The translations under genes were made by a program, and so were the position numbers. The notes beneath the pieces are model-generated. The model worked only from the letters and a program-made list of their open reading frames with translations, was not told where the DNA came from and did not search any database. 64,000 nt of DNA from DASPKM01 sp035628135 (lineage in GTDB: Bacteria; Bacteroidota; Bacteroidia; Chitinophagales; Chitinophagaceae), in NCBI GenBank assembly GCA_035628135.1, contig DASPKM010000011.1, forward strand, positions 124,001 through 188,000, read 5' to 3'. Shown piece after piece: positions 42,040 to 50,284 of the stretch (the stretch's first letter is position 1; every line of letters begins with the position of its first letter).

Positions 42040-43050
42040 ATGAAACAAATCAATCACCTCTTACGGGGAGGCTATGTGCTATTTGCCTCCCTCGTGCTGG
42101 TTAGTTGTTCCAAACAGCTTACCGAACCGGCAGCTTCAGACAAAGAAGTTGCGGCAGCAGCTCCTACCTTCCACAACAACTCGGGTTGCAAGCCAGTTGT
42201 ATTCGGCGCGTTTTCACAAACGCCATCCGGAGCCAGCGATTGGAGGACCTTCGCCCAGAAATGGTATTCCGGCGATGACGTCGCATATCTTAAGTTCAGC
42301 AGCAATCTTCCGGGCATATTCGCCAACGTTGAACACGACCTCAACATGGACTGGGCAGAAGTAACCTACGAAGGCAACCAGGTACGCCTGAGAGATGTTG
42401 TCCAGGACGAACTTATTCTGCGCGTAACACTGGACAACGATGGACGGCCTGTTGCCTCCTATTATGACAATACTTTTTCCAGTATCAACTACGAAAGGGA
42501 TACAACGTACTTCTATTATACCAACGATCGGTTGGATTCAGCGGTAGTATTGCGCGCGATAGCTATCAACAGCCCTATGGCAGCCCACAGCGCCAAAAAA
42601 TATATTTTTGAATATGATGCGCACGGCAACATCCGCGAAATAGACATGCCCAGTTCAACCGCGGCAGGTAGTGGGTCCGTGCTAAGCTTTGTTTACAACT
42701 ACGGCATGCCTGTTACCGGCATTATGGTCAACTACCGCGCCACCATGGCAATGAAATTGTTGGAACACCTGGAACTGCTCAAGCTTCCGATGAACCACGC
42801 CGTGTCAAGAATTATTTTCACCGTGCATTCTACAACAGTATTCACCGTGGTGCACGAAGATAATTATGTCAATTATGTGCTGGATAACGGGCGCGTACAT
42901 TCCTTCCAGCGGCTCGGCTCCGGTGTTAACCATACATACTATAACGGCTGGGAATGCTCAAGCGCACCGACATCACGCAGCGCCATCCAAACTCCAAAAC
43001 AAAACGGCATCATGAGCCTGGAGGAATTTAACCGGGCTTATCCGAGATAA
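42040..43050 (+). CDS. Lipoprotein of unknown function (RHS-like YDxxGN motif)
   Basis: 336 residues with a lipobox (LFASLVLVSC, cysteine at about residue 23). The mature part is beta-rich and contains DELILRVTLDNDGRPVASYYDN, FYYTNDRLDSAVV and FEYDAHGNIREIDM, short units like the YD-repeat style found in Bacteroidota surface lipoproteins. A conserved end (YYNGWECSS, MSLEEFNRAYPR) is shared with the broken paralogue at 40451-41185, so this is a duplicated gene. Function unknown. Confidence 0.8.
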   Translation: MKQINHLLRGGYVLFASLVLVSCSKQLTEPAASDKEVAAAAPTFHNNSGCKPVVFGAFSQTPSGASDWRTFAQKWYSGDDVAYLKFSSNLPGIFANVEHDLNMDWAEVTYEGNQVRLRDVVQDELILRVTLDNDGRPVASYYDNTFSSINYERDTTYFYYTNDRLDSAVVLRAIAINSPMAAHSAKKYIFEYDAHGNIREIDMPSSTAAGSGSVLSFVYNYGMPVTGIMVNYRATMAMKLLEHLELLKLPMNHAVSRIIFTVHSTTVFTVVHEDNYVNYVLDNGRVHSFQRLGSGVNHTYYNGWECSSAPTSRSAIQTPKQNGIMSLEEFNRAYPR

Positions 43051-43107
43051 TAACCGGTCACACCGGAAGTACCGTAACAGTTACATACCCTACCGTTCTG
43101 AAAAGCA

Positions 43108-43184
43108 AATAGCCAATTGCCGGTTGCACTGCGGCTGATCAATAGTTATGGCCAGCGGCGATCGACCGGTCGATTGGCTATTTT
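43108..43184 (+). terminator. Long-stem hairpin after the lipoprotein gene, likely terminator
   Basis: AATAGCCAAT (43108-43117) pairs with ATTGGCTATT (43173-43182), followed by T residues. The loop contains the perfect 14 bp palindrome ATCGACCGGTCGAT (43161-43174), which overlaps the stem, so two alternative folds are possible. Confidence 0.45.
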
Positions 43185-43242
43185 ATTATCCCCAACCCAC
43201 ATTTGTTAAAATTTCAAAAACTTGCAACCCCGTGCAACATTT

Positions 43243-43280
43243 TACGAAATACCTCGTATTTTTATACGAAGGAAATCGTA
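43243..43280. promoter_or_regulatory. Four alternating TACGA/TCGTA half-sites every 11 bp
   Basis: TACGA (43243), TCGTA (43254), TACGA (43265) and TCGTA (43276) start exactly 11 bp apart with six-base spacers, giving two adjacent 16 bp palindromes 22 bp apart, plus a third interleaved one. They end 28 bp before the coiled-coil gene's start codon. This strongly suggests a cooperative repressor on one DNA face. A BlaI/MecI-type regulator is one guess; none is encoded next to it. Confidence 0.7.
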
Positions 43281-43308
43281 ATTGTCTTTACCTTTTAAAC
43301 TTTAACGT

Positions 43309-44325
43309 ATGCGAATAACCTTTAAGCCCGGCTACGCACTTGCGGTAGTAGCGCTGCTTGGCCTTGGCCTCGGCACTATCGCGTGGACAGGAAACGGCGG
43401 CCGGCAAATACCCCAGTCAACCACAGATACGGTGCCCGATAAATCCCGCCAGAAATCATCCAGGGAATCAGATAAAAAAGAGCGCAAGGATTTCGACAAG
43501 GAGCTGGAACAGCTGGACCGTGCAATGAAAGAGCTCGAGAACATGCCGAAGATAGACTTCGACAAGCTCCAGGAAGAGATCCGCGCTTCGCTGAAGTCCG
43601 CCCAGGAAAACATGTCAAAACATCGTATCGAGGTGTTGAAAGCCCAGGAAGAACTGCAAAAAACCCTCCGTGAATTTAACTCCGAAAAAGTGCAGAAAGA
43701 ACTGCAGGAAGCCCTGCGGGAGTTGGAAAAGATAGACGTAAATAAAATAAAGGCCGATGCTGACCGGGCTTTGAGCGAATTGAAAAACGAAGAGCTGAGA
43801 AAAGCTATTGATGCTTCCATCAGCAAGGTGGAGATGGAAAAGATAAAAAGAGAGTTGCAGGAATCGCTGCGCGAGATCAATACAGAAAAGATGCAGCGCG
43901 AAATCCGCGAGTCGCTGAAGGAAGTGGAAAAGATAGACATGAAAAAAGTGCAGGAAGAAATCCGGCGGGAAATGGAAAAGGTGCAGCGGGAAATGGAGCG
44001 TAACAAAGATAATTTCAAGATAGATATGGAGAAGGCGCGCGAAGAAATGCAGAAAGCAAAGGAAGAGCTGAAGGGTTACAAGCAAATGGTGCAGGAAATG
44101 GAGAGCGAAGGGCTGCTGAACACCAACGGTGATTATAAGATCCAATATAAAAATAAAGAGCTGTACATCAATGGTAAAAAACAATCAGAGCGCACCAGTG
44201 AAAAGTACAGGAAGTATTTCCGCAATAGTAAAAGTATCACCATCGAGAAAGAAGATGGCGACATGAAGATCAATCACAATCGCGATAACGACGATGATGA
44301 CGATGGCGATGATGATGAAGCATAA
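43309..44325 (+). CDS. Membrane-anchored long coiled-coil protein
   Basis: 338 residues. One N-terminal hydrophobic segment (about 8-26, YALAVVALLGLGLGTIAW) is a signal anchor; about 45-285 is a nearly uninterrupted charged coiled coil with heptad-like KELQEALRELEKIDV, KIKRELQESLREINTEKM and KVQREMERNKDN; the tail is acidic (about the last 20 residues, mostly Asp). The pattern is typical of Bacteroidota proteins near BlaI/BlaR1-type or sigma/anti-sigma regulatory genes, but no such partner is adjacent here. Function unknown. The only gene with the four-half-site operator upstream. Confidence 0.75.
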   Translation: MRITFKPGYALAVVALLGLGLGTIAWTGNGGRQIPQSTTDTVPDKSRQKSSRESDKKERKDFDKELEQLDRAMKELENMPKIDFDKLQEEIRASLKSAQENMSKHRIEVLKAQEELQKTLREFNSEKVQKELQEALRELEKIDVNKIKADADRALSELKNEELRKAIDASISKVEMEKIKRELQESLREINTEKMQREIRESLKEVEKIDMKKVQEEIRREMEKVQREMERNKDNFKIDMEKAREEMQKAKEELKGYKQMVQEMESEGLLNTNGDYKIQYKNKELYINGKKQSERTSEKYRKYFRNSKSITIEKEDGDMKINHNRDNDDDDDGDDDEA

Positions 44326-44427
44326 CAAGTACAGCCATGAAAAACACCAACCACCTTACCCTGTAGCCATGACCAAACAAGCGAGATGAACATCGACATA
44401 CAGTAACAGCCTCTCATGTGCAAAACA

Positions 44428-44460
44428 AAACGGAACCATTCCTGGTTCCGTTTCTCTTTT
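44428..44460. terminator. Bidirectional terminator between convergent genes
   Basis: AAACGGAACCA (44428-44438) pairs with TGGTTCCGTTT (44443-44453) around a four-base loop, T-rich on both strands. It separates the coiled-coil gene from the carboxypeptidase-regulatory-like gene. Confidence 0.82.
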
Positions 44461-44482
44461 ATATCAATTTTTTATTTGTTCT

Positions 44483-44890
44483 TTATTGTCCTGCTCCGCC
44501 GTACATCCGCAGTAAGGGATGCGCATAATCTTCGTCGTCTTCCTCATTTGCCGGTATCATATCCAATACCACCTTGTATACCATTCCTTCCTTGGTGTTG
44601 ATCAATTCCCTTTTATGTACTTTATATCCTTTCTTTTCAAACTGCAACACCAGGTCGGCGGAAGACAGCTTGCTCATTTTGAAATTGCCGTCTGAATCGG
44701 TGACCACTTCTCTTTCCTGGTTGGATTTAGCGGCAGTCATGGACACCGTTACACCTGCGATGGGTTTTTTAGTTACCGCATCGGTCACCTGCCCCTGCAC
44801 CACTCCCTCATTTTTCCCGTTATTGGCTTTCAGAACAAAAGCCACCGGTAGGCAAATCGCCAGCAATAGCAATCGTTTCGGGAGTTTCAT
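44483..44890 (-). CDS. Exported carboxypeptidase-regulatory-like domain protein
   Basis: 135 residues: signal peptide (KRLLLLAICLPVAFVLKA) and one beta-sandwich domain at about 30-115 (VVQGQVTDAVTKKPIAGVTVSM, TDSDGNFKMSKL, LQFEKKGYKVHKREL), the CarboxypepD-reg-like fold found at the N-terminus of TonB-dependent receptors and as stand-alone proteins. The C-terminus is short and acidic. It lies 10 bp downstream of the nitronate monooxygenase gene on the same strand, so co-transcription is possible. Function unknown. Confidence 0.85.
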   Translation of the reverse strand: MKLPKRLLLLAICLPVAFVLKANNGKNEGVVQGQVTDAVTKKPIAGVTVSMTAAKSNQEREVVTDSDGNFKMSKLSSADLVLQFEKKGYKVHKRELINTKEGMVYKVVLDMIPANEEDDEDYAHPLLRMYGGAGQ

Positions 44891-44900
44891 AATTGTAGAT

Positions 44901-45851
44901 TTATTGTTTAAGTAAAGGTTGTTTTAGTGCCTCTGAAAATTCCTCCCAAATATTCTTCAATATCTCGGAGGCTGGTAAAATGTCTTTTATCAATGCGCTC
45001 ACCTGTCCTATTTCCAGCTCGCCTTCGTCAAGGTTTCCTTCGAACATGCCCTTCTTTGCTCTTGCCCGTCCTAATAACGTTCGAAGTTCCTCTAAAGTTG
45101 CTCCTTTCCACTCTGCCGCCTGCACTTCCTGGAAAAATTTATTACGGATCATTCTCACCGGGGTCAGTTGTTTCAATGTAAGCGCCGTGTCTCCCTCGTT
45201 TGCCGCTATCACTGCTTCCTTGAACTTTGTGTGCGACGATGCTTCTTCACTCGCTACAAACCTGCTGCCCACCTGCACACCTTCCGCTCCCATCACCATC
45301 GCTGCCAGCATCTGTCTGCCCGTGGCTATGCCTCCCGCTGAAATTACGGGAATTTTTACTGATGCACAAACCGCTGGCACCAAAATCATAGTGGTCGTTT
45401 CTTCCCGGCCGTTATGGCCTCCTGCCTCAAACCCTTCGGCCACCACCGCATCACAACCGGCTTCCTCGGCCTTTAGTGCAAATTTACTGCTACTAACAAC
45501 ATGCACCACCTTGCACCCATGTTCCTTTAAGACGCTCGTCCAGGTTTTAGGGTTACCGGCAGACGTAAAAATAATCGGCACTTTTTCATCGATCACTACC
45601 TGGATGTGCTTGTCAATATCCGGGTAAAGCAGCGGGATGTTCACTCCAAAAGGCCTGGACGTGGCAGCTTTACACTTGATAATGTGCTCTCTTAAGACAT
45701 CGGGGTACATGCTTCCGCTGCCTATCAGTCCTAATCCCCCTGAATTACTCACTGCGCTCGCTAAACGCCATCCGCTGGCCCAGATCATGCCTGCCTGCAC
45801 AATGGGGTAGTCAATGTTGAACAAACGCGTAACCCGGTTTTGAAACTGCAT
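44901..45851 (-). CDS. Nitronate monooxygenase (FMN-dependent, 2-nitropropane dioxygenase family)
   Basis: 316 residues with an alpha/beta barrel. The FMN-binding signatures are present: N-terminal FNIDYPIVQAGMIWASG, EAGGHNGREETT with the catalytic-site His, PVISAGGIATGRQ and GAEGVQVGSRFVASEE. Family members oxidise nitronates or alkyl nitronates; close homologues also include enoyl-reductase-like proteins, so the substrate is not certain. Cytoplasmic. A nested inverted repeat lies just upstream (45866-45933). Confidence 0.9.
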   Translation of the reverse strand: MQFQNRVTRLFNIDYPIVQAGMIWASGWRLASAVSNSGGLGLIGSGSMYPDVLREHIIKCKAATSRPFGVNIPLLYPDIDKHIQVVIDEKVPIIFTSAGNPKTWTSVLKEHGCKVVHVVSSSKFALKAEEAGCDAVVAEGFEAGGHNGREETTTMILVPAVCASVKIPVISAGGIATGRQMLAAMVMGAEGVQVGSRFVASEEASSHTKFKEAVIAANEGDTALTLKQLTPVRMIRNKFFQEVQAAEWKGATLEELRTLLGRARAKKGMFEGNLDEGELEIGQVSALIKDILPASEILKNIWEEFSEALKQPLLKQ

Positions 45852-45865
45852 GTCGGAAAAAAAAT

Positions 45866-45933
45866 ATATGACTAAATTAATATGGTTAAACTCTTATCTA
45901 AGTGCTATATAACCATATAGCGGGCAGTCATAT
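45866..45933. promoter_or_regulatory. Nested inverted repeat upstream of nitronate monooxygenase
   Basis: Outer arms ATATGACT (45866-45873) and AGTCATAT (45926-45933); inner arms ATATGGTTA (45880-45888) and TAACCATAT (45910-45918); all centred near 45899. It lies 15 bp before the gene start and looks like a regulator site, though it could also end the upstream nucleotidyltransferase transcript. Confidence 0.5.
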
Positions 45934-45959
45934 AACAATTTAGTATTCTGTGTTTGCTT

Positions 45960-46958
45960 TTATCCTTCTCCTAAATCGATCTCCGTATTGTCCCCGATAT
46001 TCAGGCTGCGCGTTTCGCCTTTTACCTCTGTATCGCTGCCGATCAGCGACTGTGTCAGCACAATATCGAACAGGTCCGCATAGGAGCCGATGATAGAATC
46101 TTTAATGATGGAGCATTTTATGGTGGTGCTCTCCCCGATGGTAACATTGGGGCCGATGATGGAATTGCTGATGGAGCATCCGGCGGCTATGCTAACCGGC
46201 GGCACGATGATGGTATTTTCGAAGGTCTGCTCGTCCGATATCTTGCCGCCGAACTTTTTCATGAGTATGGCATTGGAGGCCAGCAGCGTTTCCTTGCGGC
46301 CACAATCGAACCAGTTTTGCACCTTGAACGGCTTCATCTTGGCGCCATGCTTTATCATGCACTCAATGGCGTCTGTAAGGTTATACTCGCCGTGGCTGCG
46401 CAACTGGTTGCGCATATTGTTTTCCAGGCATTCGAACAGGTAGTTGGTTTCCCTGATGCGGTAAATGCCTACCAGCGCCATATTGCTCTTGGGTATCTGC
46501 GGCTTTTCAACCACCCTTTCAATAAAACCTTCTTCATCTATTTCGGCCACGCCAAAATTGCGCGGATCGTCTACGCGTTTCACTGCCAGCGATGAATGCG
46601 GCAGTTCTGCCATTTCGCGGACATTGTACTCGCAAATGGTATCGCCCAGCACAATGAAGATCTCATCGTCCTTTACAATTTCCTTTGTAAGTAAAATGGC
46701 GTGCCCTATGCCCTGCCGTTCGTTCTGTTGCACAAAATGTGCGGACAGCTCAGGATATTTTTCTTTCACGAAGTCCTGGATCTTGTTGCCCAGATATCCT
46801 ACGATGAATATGAATTCGTGTATCCCCGCTTCCCTGAGCTGATCTACAATAATGCTCAGGATGCTTTTACCAGCTAAGGGAATAAGAGCTTTGGGTTGCG
46901 TATAGGTATGAGGCCGTAGTTTGGTGCCGGCACCTGCTACGGGAATGATTGCTTTCAT
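45960..46958 (-). CDS. Sugar-phosphate nucleotidyltransferase with C-terminal hexapeptide repeats
   Basis: 332 residues. The N-terminal Rossmann-like nucleotidyltransferase domain (about 1-230) begins IIPVAGAGTKLRPHTYTQPKALIPLAGK with the glycine-rich and Lys/Arg motifs of the family. The C-terminal region (about 245-325) has left-handed beta-helix hexapeptides (NTIIVPPVSIAAGCSISNS, NVTIGESTTIKCSI). The family activates sugar 1-phosphates to NDP-sugars for cell-wall or glycan synthesis; the specific sugar is not determined. No neighbouring glycan cluster is present. Confidence 0.9.
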   Translation of the reverse strand: MKAIIPVAGAGTKLRPHTYTQPKALIPLAGKSILSIIVDQLREAGIHEFIFIVGYLGNKIQDFVKEKYPELSAHFVQQNERQGIGHAILLTKEIVKDDEIFIVLGDTICEYNVREMAELPHSSLAVKRVDDPRNFGVAEIDEEGFIERVVEKPQIPKSNMALVGIYRIRETNYLFECLENNMRNQLRSHGEYNLTDAIECMIKHGAKMKPFKVQNWFDCGRKETLLASNAILMKKFGGKISDEQTFENTIIVPPVSIAAGCSISNSIIGPNVTIGESTTIKCSIIKDSIIGSYADLFDIVLTQSLIGSDTEVKGETRSLNIGDNTEIDLGEG

Positions 46959-47103
46959 TGAAAACGATTTGCACTTTTTAACCGATCACATCTGTTTGCC
47001 AGTTGCTCTAGTGTGAAAATGACTCAATGGCCCGTTCTTTCAAATCGAAAAAAGGCGTGTGAAAATAGTGAAATTCTTTTTAACGGGCACGCAATCAAAA
47101 AGT

Positions 47104-47132
47104 TTTGTTTCCGCGCCCAGTGTTTACTTTTG
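47104..47132 (+). promoter_or_regulatory. Promoter of glyA
   Basis: TTTG (47104-47107), 17 nt spacer, TACTTTTG (47125-47132), a full Bacteroidota -33/-7 pair; predicted start about 35 nt before the ATG. Confidence 0.7.
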
Positions 47133-47173
47133 CCGGTATATAAGTGTTTCGTATCACCCATTCATCAAGCAAC

Positions 47174-48454
47174 ATGCAAAAAGACACCCTGGTTTTCGAT
47201 CTCATACGCAAGGAGTTGGAACGCCAACGACAAGGAATTGAACTGATAGCCTCAGAAAATTTTACCAGCCTGCAGGTAATGCAAGCCATGGGCAATGTAA
47301 TGACCAACAAATATGCAGAGGGTTATCCCGGCCGCCGCTATTATGGGGGATGCGAGATCGTTGACCAAACGGAACAACTCGCCATCGACCGCATTAAACA
47401 GGTGTTTAATTGCGAGTATGCGAACGTGCAACCACACAGCGGCGCACAAGCCAATGCCGCATTGATGCTGGCGATATTGCAACCCGGCGATGCCATCCTG
47501 GGGCTTGACCTGAGCATGGGCGGCCATCTTACGCACGGATCGCCGGTTAACTTCAGCGGCAAATTGTACAAGCCGCATTTCTATGGCGTGGGCCGCGATA
47601 CAGGGCTGATAGATTACGAGATGTTGGAACAGGAGGCACGGAAAATAAAGCCAAAGCTCATTATCTGCGGCGCATCGGCGTATAGCCGCGACTACGATTA
47701 CGAACGCATCCGCGCAGTGGCCGATGAAATCGGCGCATTTGTAATGGCCGACATTGCCCATCCTGCGGGATTGATCGCCAAAGGACTGCTGAAAGACCCA
47801 TTTGAACATTGCCATTTTGTTACTTCTACTACCCACAAAACACTGCGCGGCCCCAGGGGCGGCATCATTCTCATGGGCAAGGATTTTGAAAATCCTTTCG
47901 GACTAAAAGACCCGAAAGGCAATATCCGCATGATGAGCAACCTGCTGGACATGGCCGTATTTCCCGGTACCCAGGGCGGCCCGCTGGAACATGTAATAGC
48001 GGCAAAGGCCATCGCCTTCGGCGAGCTGCTAACGGATGAATTTACCACCTATGCAAAGCAAATACAGGTAAATGCGCAAGCCATGGCAACCGCATTTACA
48101 AGCCGCGGCTATAACATCATCAGTGGCGGCACAGCCAATCACCTGATGCTGATAGACCTGCGGAATAAAAACCTTACGGGTAAAAAAGCGCAGGAAACGC
48201 TGGATAAAGCGCACATCACGCTCAATAAAAATGCGGTACCTTTTGATGATAAAAGTCCATTTGTTACATCAGGCATAAGAATTGGAGTTCCTGCCATTAC
48301 CACCCGCGGCATGAAGGAGCAACATATGGAAACGGTGGTGGACCTGATAGACCAGGTGCTCATGAACATCGACGACCAATCAACCATCGACAACGTGAGC
48401 AAGACGGTCAAGAACTTCATGCAGCAATTTCCATTATATCCTGAACTAGGTTAA
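47174..48454 (+). CDS. glyA: Serine hydroxymethyltransferase
   Basis: 426 residues from the ATG at 47174; an upstream ATG-like frame extension to 47144 would overlap the promoter's transcribed leader and was rejected. The PLP enzyme's hallmarks are present: IELIASENFTS, YPGRRYYGGCEIVD, NVQPHSGAQANAA, DIAHPAGLIA, the PLP lysine in TSTTHKTLRGPRGG and C-terminal IRIGVPAITTRGMKE. It converts serine and tetrahydrofolate to glycine and methylene-THF, feeding one-carbon metabolism. Followed 10 bp downstream by a DUF4293 membrane protein gene. Confidence 0.98.
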   Translation: MQKDTLVFDLIRKELERQRQGIELIASENFTSLQVMQAMGNVMTNKYAEGYPGRRYYGGCEIVDQTEQLAIDRIKQVFNCEYANVQPHSGAQANAALMLAILQPGDAILGLDLSMGGHLTHGSPVNFSGKLYKPHFYGVGRDTGLIDYEMLEQEARKIKPKLIICGASAYSRDYDYERIRAVADEIGAFVMADIAHPAGLIAKGLLKDPFEHCHFVTSTTHKTLRGPRGGIILMGKDFENPFGLKDPKGNIRMMSNLLDMAVFPGTQGGPLEHVIAAKAIAFGELLTDEFTTYAKQIQVNAQAMATAFTSRGYNIISGGTANHLMLIDLRNKNLTGKKAQETLDKAHITLNKNAVPFDDKSPFVTSGIRIGVPAITTRGMKEQHMETVVDLIDQVLMNIDDQSTIDNVSKTVKNFMQQFPLYPELG

Positions 48455-48464
48455 ACAAAACAAT

Positions 48465-48890
48465 ATGATCCAACGTATACAATCCATCTGGCTGTTACTG
48501 GCGGCGGCCTTCGCATTTCTTACCTATACCATGGTGCTGTACATCGGCACGCTGGCAGATGGCACCAAAAAGACCTTTGCGCTCGGCGACCACTTCCTGC
48601 TGGTGGCATGCATTATTGCTTTGGGCGCCCTTTCGCTCATCTGCATTTTTCTTTTTAAGAACCGGAAGGCGCAGTTGCGGTTGACCATACTCACCATGGT
48701 GCTTACCATCGGGTATATTTTTCTTCAATACCTTATGATCGAGAGATTTAAAACAGAAAATGCCATTCAATCCGGTTCATACCAGGTTGCGGCATTGTTG
48801 CCGGTGGTCATGATCATCCTGCTGATCTTTGCGGCAAGAGGAATACATAAAGATCAAAAGCTCGTAAAAAGTCTTGACAGGCTGAGATAA
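48465..48890 (+). CDS. DUF4293 membrane protein
   Basis: 141 residues with four membrane segments (about 8-26, 48-66, 76-94, 106-124; MIQRIQSIWLLLAAAFAFLT, LLVACIIALGALSLICIFL, LTILTMVLTIGYIFLQYL, VAALLPVVMIILLIFAA). The start MIQRIQSIWLLLA is characteristic of the DUF4293 family, found almost only in Bacteroidota. Function unknown. Co-transcribed with glyA by position (10 bp gap). Confidence 0.9.
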   Translation: MIQRIQSIWLLLAAAFAFLTYTMVLYIGTLADGTKKTFALGDHFLLVACIIALGALSLICIFLFKNRKAQLRLTILTMVLTIGYIFLQYLMIERFKTENAIQSGSYQVAALLPVVMIILLIFAARGIHKDQKLVKSLDRLR

Positions 48891-48892
48891 AA

Positions 48893-48999
48893 GTCATTAA
48901 GTCATTAGGTCAATAAGTCAATAGATGACTGTAAAATAATAGGTCAATCAGGAAATGCTGATTGACCTATTGATTTATTGACCTAATGACCTAATGACC
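48893..48999. repeat. Octamer repeat element with inverted arms
   Basis: Left arm GTCATTAA, GTCATTAG, GTCAATAA, GTCAATAG (48893-48924), right arm GATTGACC, TATTGATT, TATTGACC, TAATGACC, TAATGACC (48960-48999). The inner region also folds: GGTCAATCA and TGATTGACC-like arms surround the GGAAATGC loop. It sits between convergent DUF4293 and sorting-domain genes, where it could also work as a terminator. Confidence 0.9.
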
Positions 49000-49006
49000 C
49001 AGTAAT

Positions 49007-50284
49007 TTACTGCTTCAATACAGTCTGGGTTATCTGCTGATCTTTCGACCTGTAAATGATATGGTATACGCCGCCTTGCAGTCCTGTGAAGTCTATCGGG
49101 CTAACCACGGCATTCTCCGGAACATTTACTTTCCTTACCACTACGCCTGATGCGTTGGAGATATGGATGGTAGTGCCGGCGGCAGCCTTCGGATGCTCGA
49201 CGTTCAGGATGCTGCGTACAGGGTTAGGAGTGGCTTTGATAAAAGTAACTGCCTTGCTCTTCACGCTAACGATATGGCTCATTTTATAATTGCCATCGAA
49301 GTCCATGATGCGGAGGCGGTAGAATCCGCTGCCTGCATTGCTGGCATCTACATAAGTATATTTCTTGCTTTGATTGGCGGTAACGGTGCCGATCACACTA
49401 AATTGAATGCCGTTGTCGCTGCGCTGGATTTCGTAATTGGCTACGCCCTGCTCGTCGGATGCATCCCAGGTAAGCTTTACACCTGCGCCATCTTTTGCCG
49501 CATCGAACTTGTCGATCTTAACAGGCACTGCAGCACCGGTGAATGAGAACAGTATCTGGTCGAACTCTTGTGCTGCCCTGGCGCTCGCGCTGCTGGTATA
49601 GGTATTGGTGAAGCCAATGTACCCGTTGTTGAAATAGCTATAGGTATTATCGGTTACGGTGCCCTGTGATACGTTGGCATTGGTAGAGTTAGGGATTTCT
49701 GTAGCAATAGCCCCATTTCCACTGGTAGCAGGGAGAGGGGATGTAAATATCTCCCATTCGCCGGCAATACCTCTTGTTACCCGCAACAAGAAGCCGATAT
49801 CGGTAAGGCCATTGGGTATAGACCCGGAAGAAGTAAGAATGTTCGTAGCCACGCCGTTGTCAACGCGCTGCAAAACCAATTCATCTCCGCCGGTATCATC
49901 TCCGATGCGGATCCTGTATCCATCCACAGTAGCACTGGTCAGGTCGGCTTCGCTTGCCCATAACCAGATCAGCGTAAAATTGGGATTGGTGTATGCCTGT
50001 CCCCTTCTTCCTACAAAAAAGCCCCAGGTTTGGGCGGTAGCCCAGGTGCCCGGTACCTGCGTAGAAAGGTAAGACGTGCCGCCGCCGTTTACCCCATTAA
50101 GTCGCAGGGTGTTGGAGCCGGCAGCTCCGGCAGCCACATCGCTGGCAACTATTTGCCAGTCGGCGGTATTGCCGCCCCAGGCAGGACCGGTAGTAAAGTC
50201 GCCATCGTTAAATGATTCATTCACCTGCGCCATGCCCGTTAGTGAAATGCCCAGCAACGCCCAAAAAGTAAAAATCCTTTTCAT
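49007..50284 (-). CDS. Exported protein with type IX secretion C-terminal sorting domain
   Basis: 425 residues: signal peptide (WALLGISLTGMAQ), a beta-rich N-terminal domain (about 20-260; laminin-G/concanavalin-like, SFNDGDFTTGPAWGG ... YIGFTNTYTSSASARAAQEFD), a fibronectin-III-like region (about 270-345; PVKIDKFDAAKDGAGVKLTWDASDEQGVANYEIQRSDNG), and a C-terminal type A sorting domain (about 355-425; ATPNPVRSILNVEHPKA, GLQGGVYHIIYRS). The sorting domain directs transport through the T9SS. Surface or secreted; function unknown. Confidence 0.9.
   Translation of the reverse strand: MKRIFTFWALLGISLTGMAQVNESFNDGDFTTGPAWGGNTADWQIVASDVAAGAAGSNTLRLNGVNGGGTSYLSTQVPGTWATAQTWGFFVGRRGQAYTNPNFTLIWLWASEADLTSATVDGYRIRIGDDTGGDELVLQRVDNGVATNILTSSGSIPNGLTDIGFLLRVTRGIAGEWEIFTSPLPATSGNGAIATEIPNSTNANVSQGTVTDNTYSYFNNGYIGFTNTYTSSASARAAQEFDQILFSFTGAAVPVKIDKFDAAKDGAGVKLTWDASDEQGVANYEIQRSDNGIQFSVIGTVTANQSKKYTYVDASNAGSGFYRLRIMDFDGNYKMSHIVSVKSKAVTFIKATPNPVRSILNVEHPKAAAGTTIHISNASGVVVRKVNVPENAVVSPIDFTGLQGGVYHIIYRSKDQQITQTVLKQ

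Noticed and set aside
43332..44184. Long frames opposite the coiled-coil gene
   Set aside because: Their Ser/Phe-rich translations are the mirror of charged coiled-coil codons; no start context or family match.
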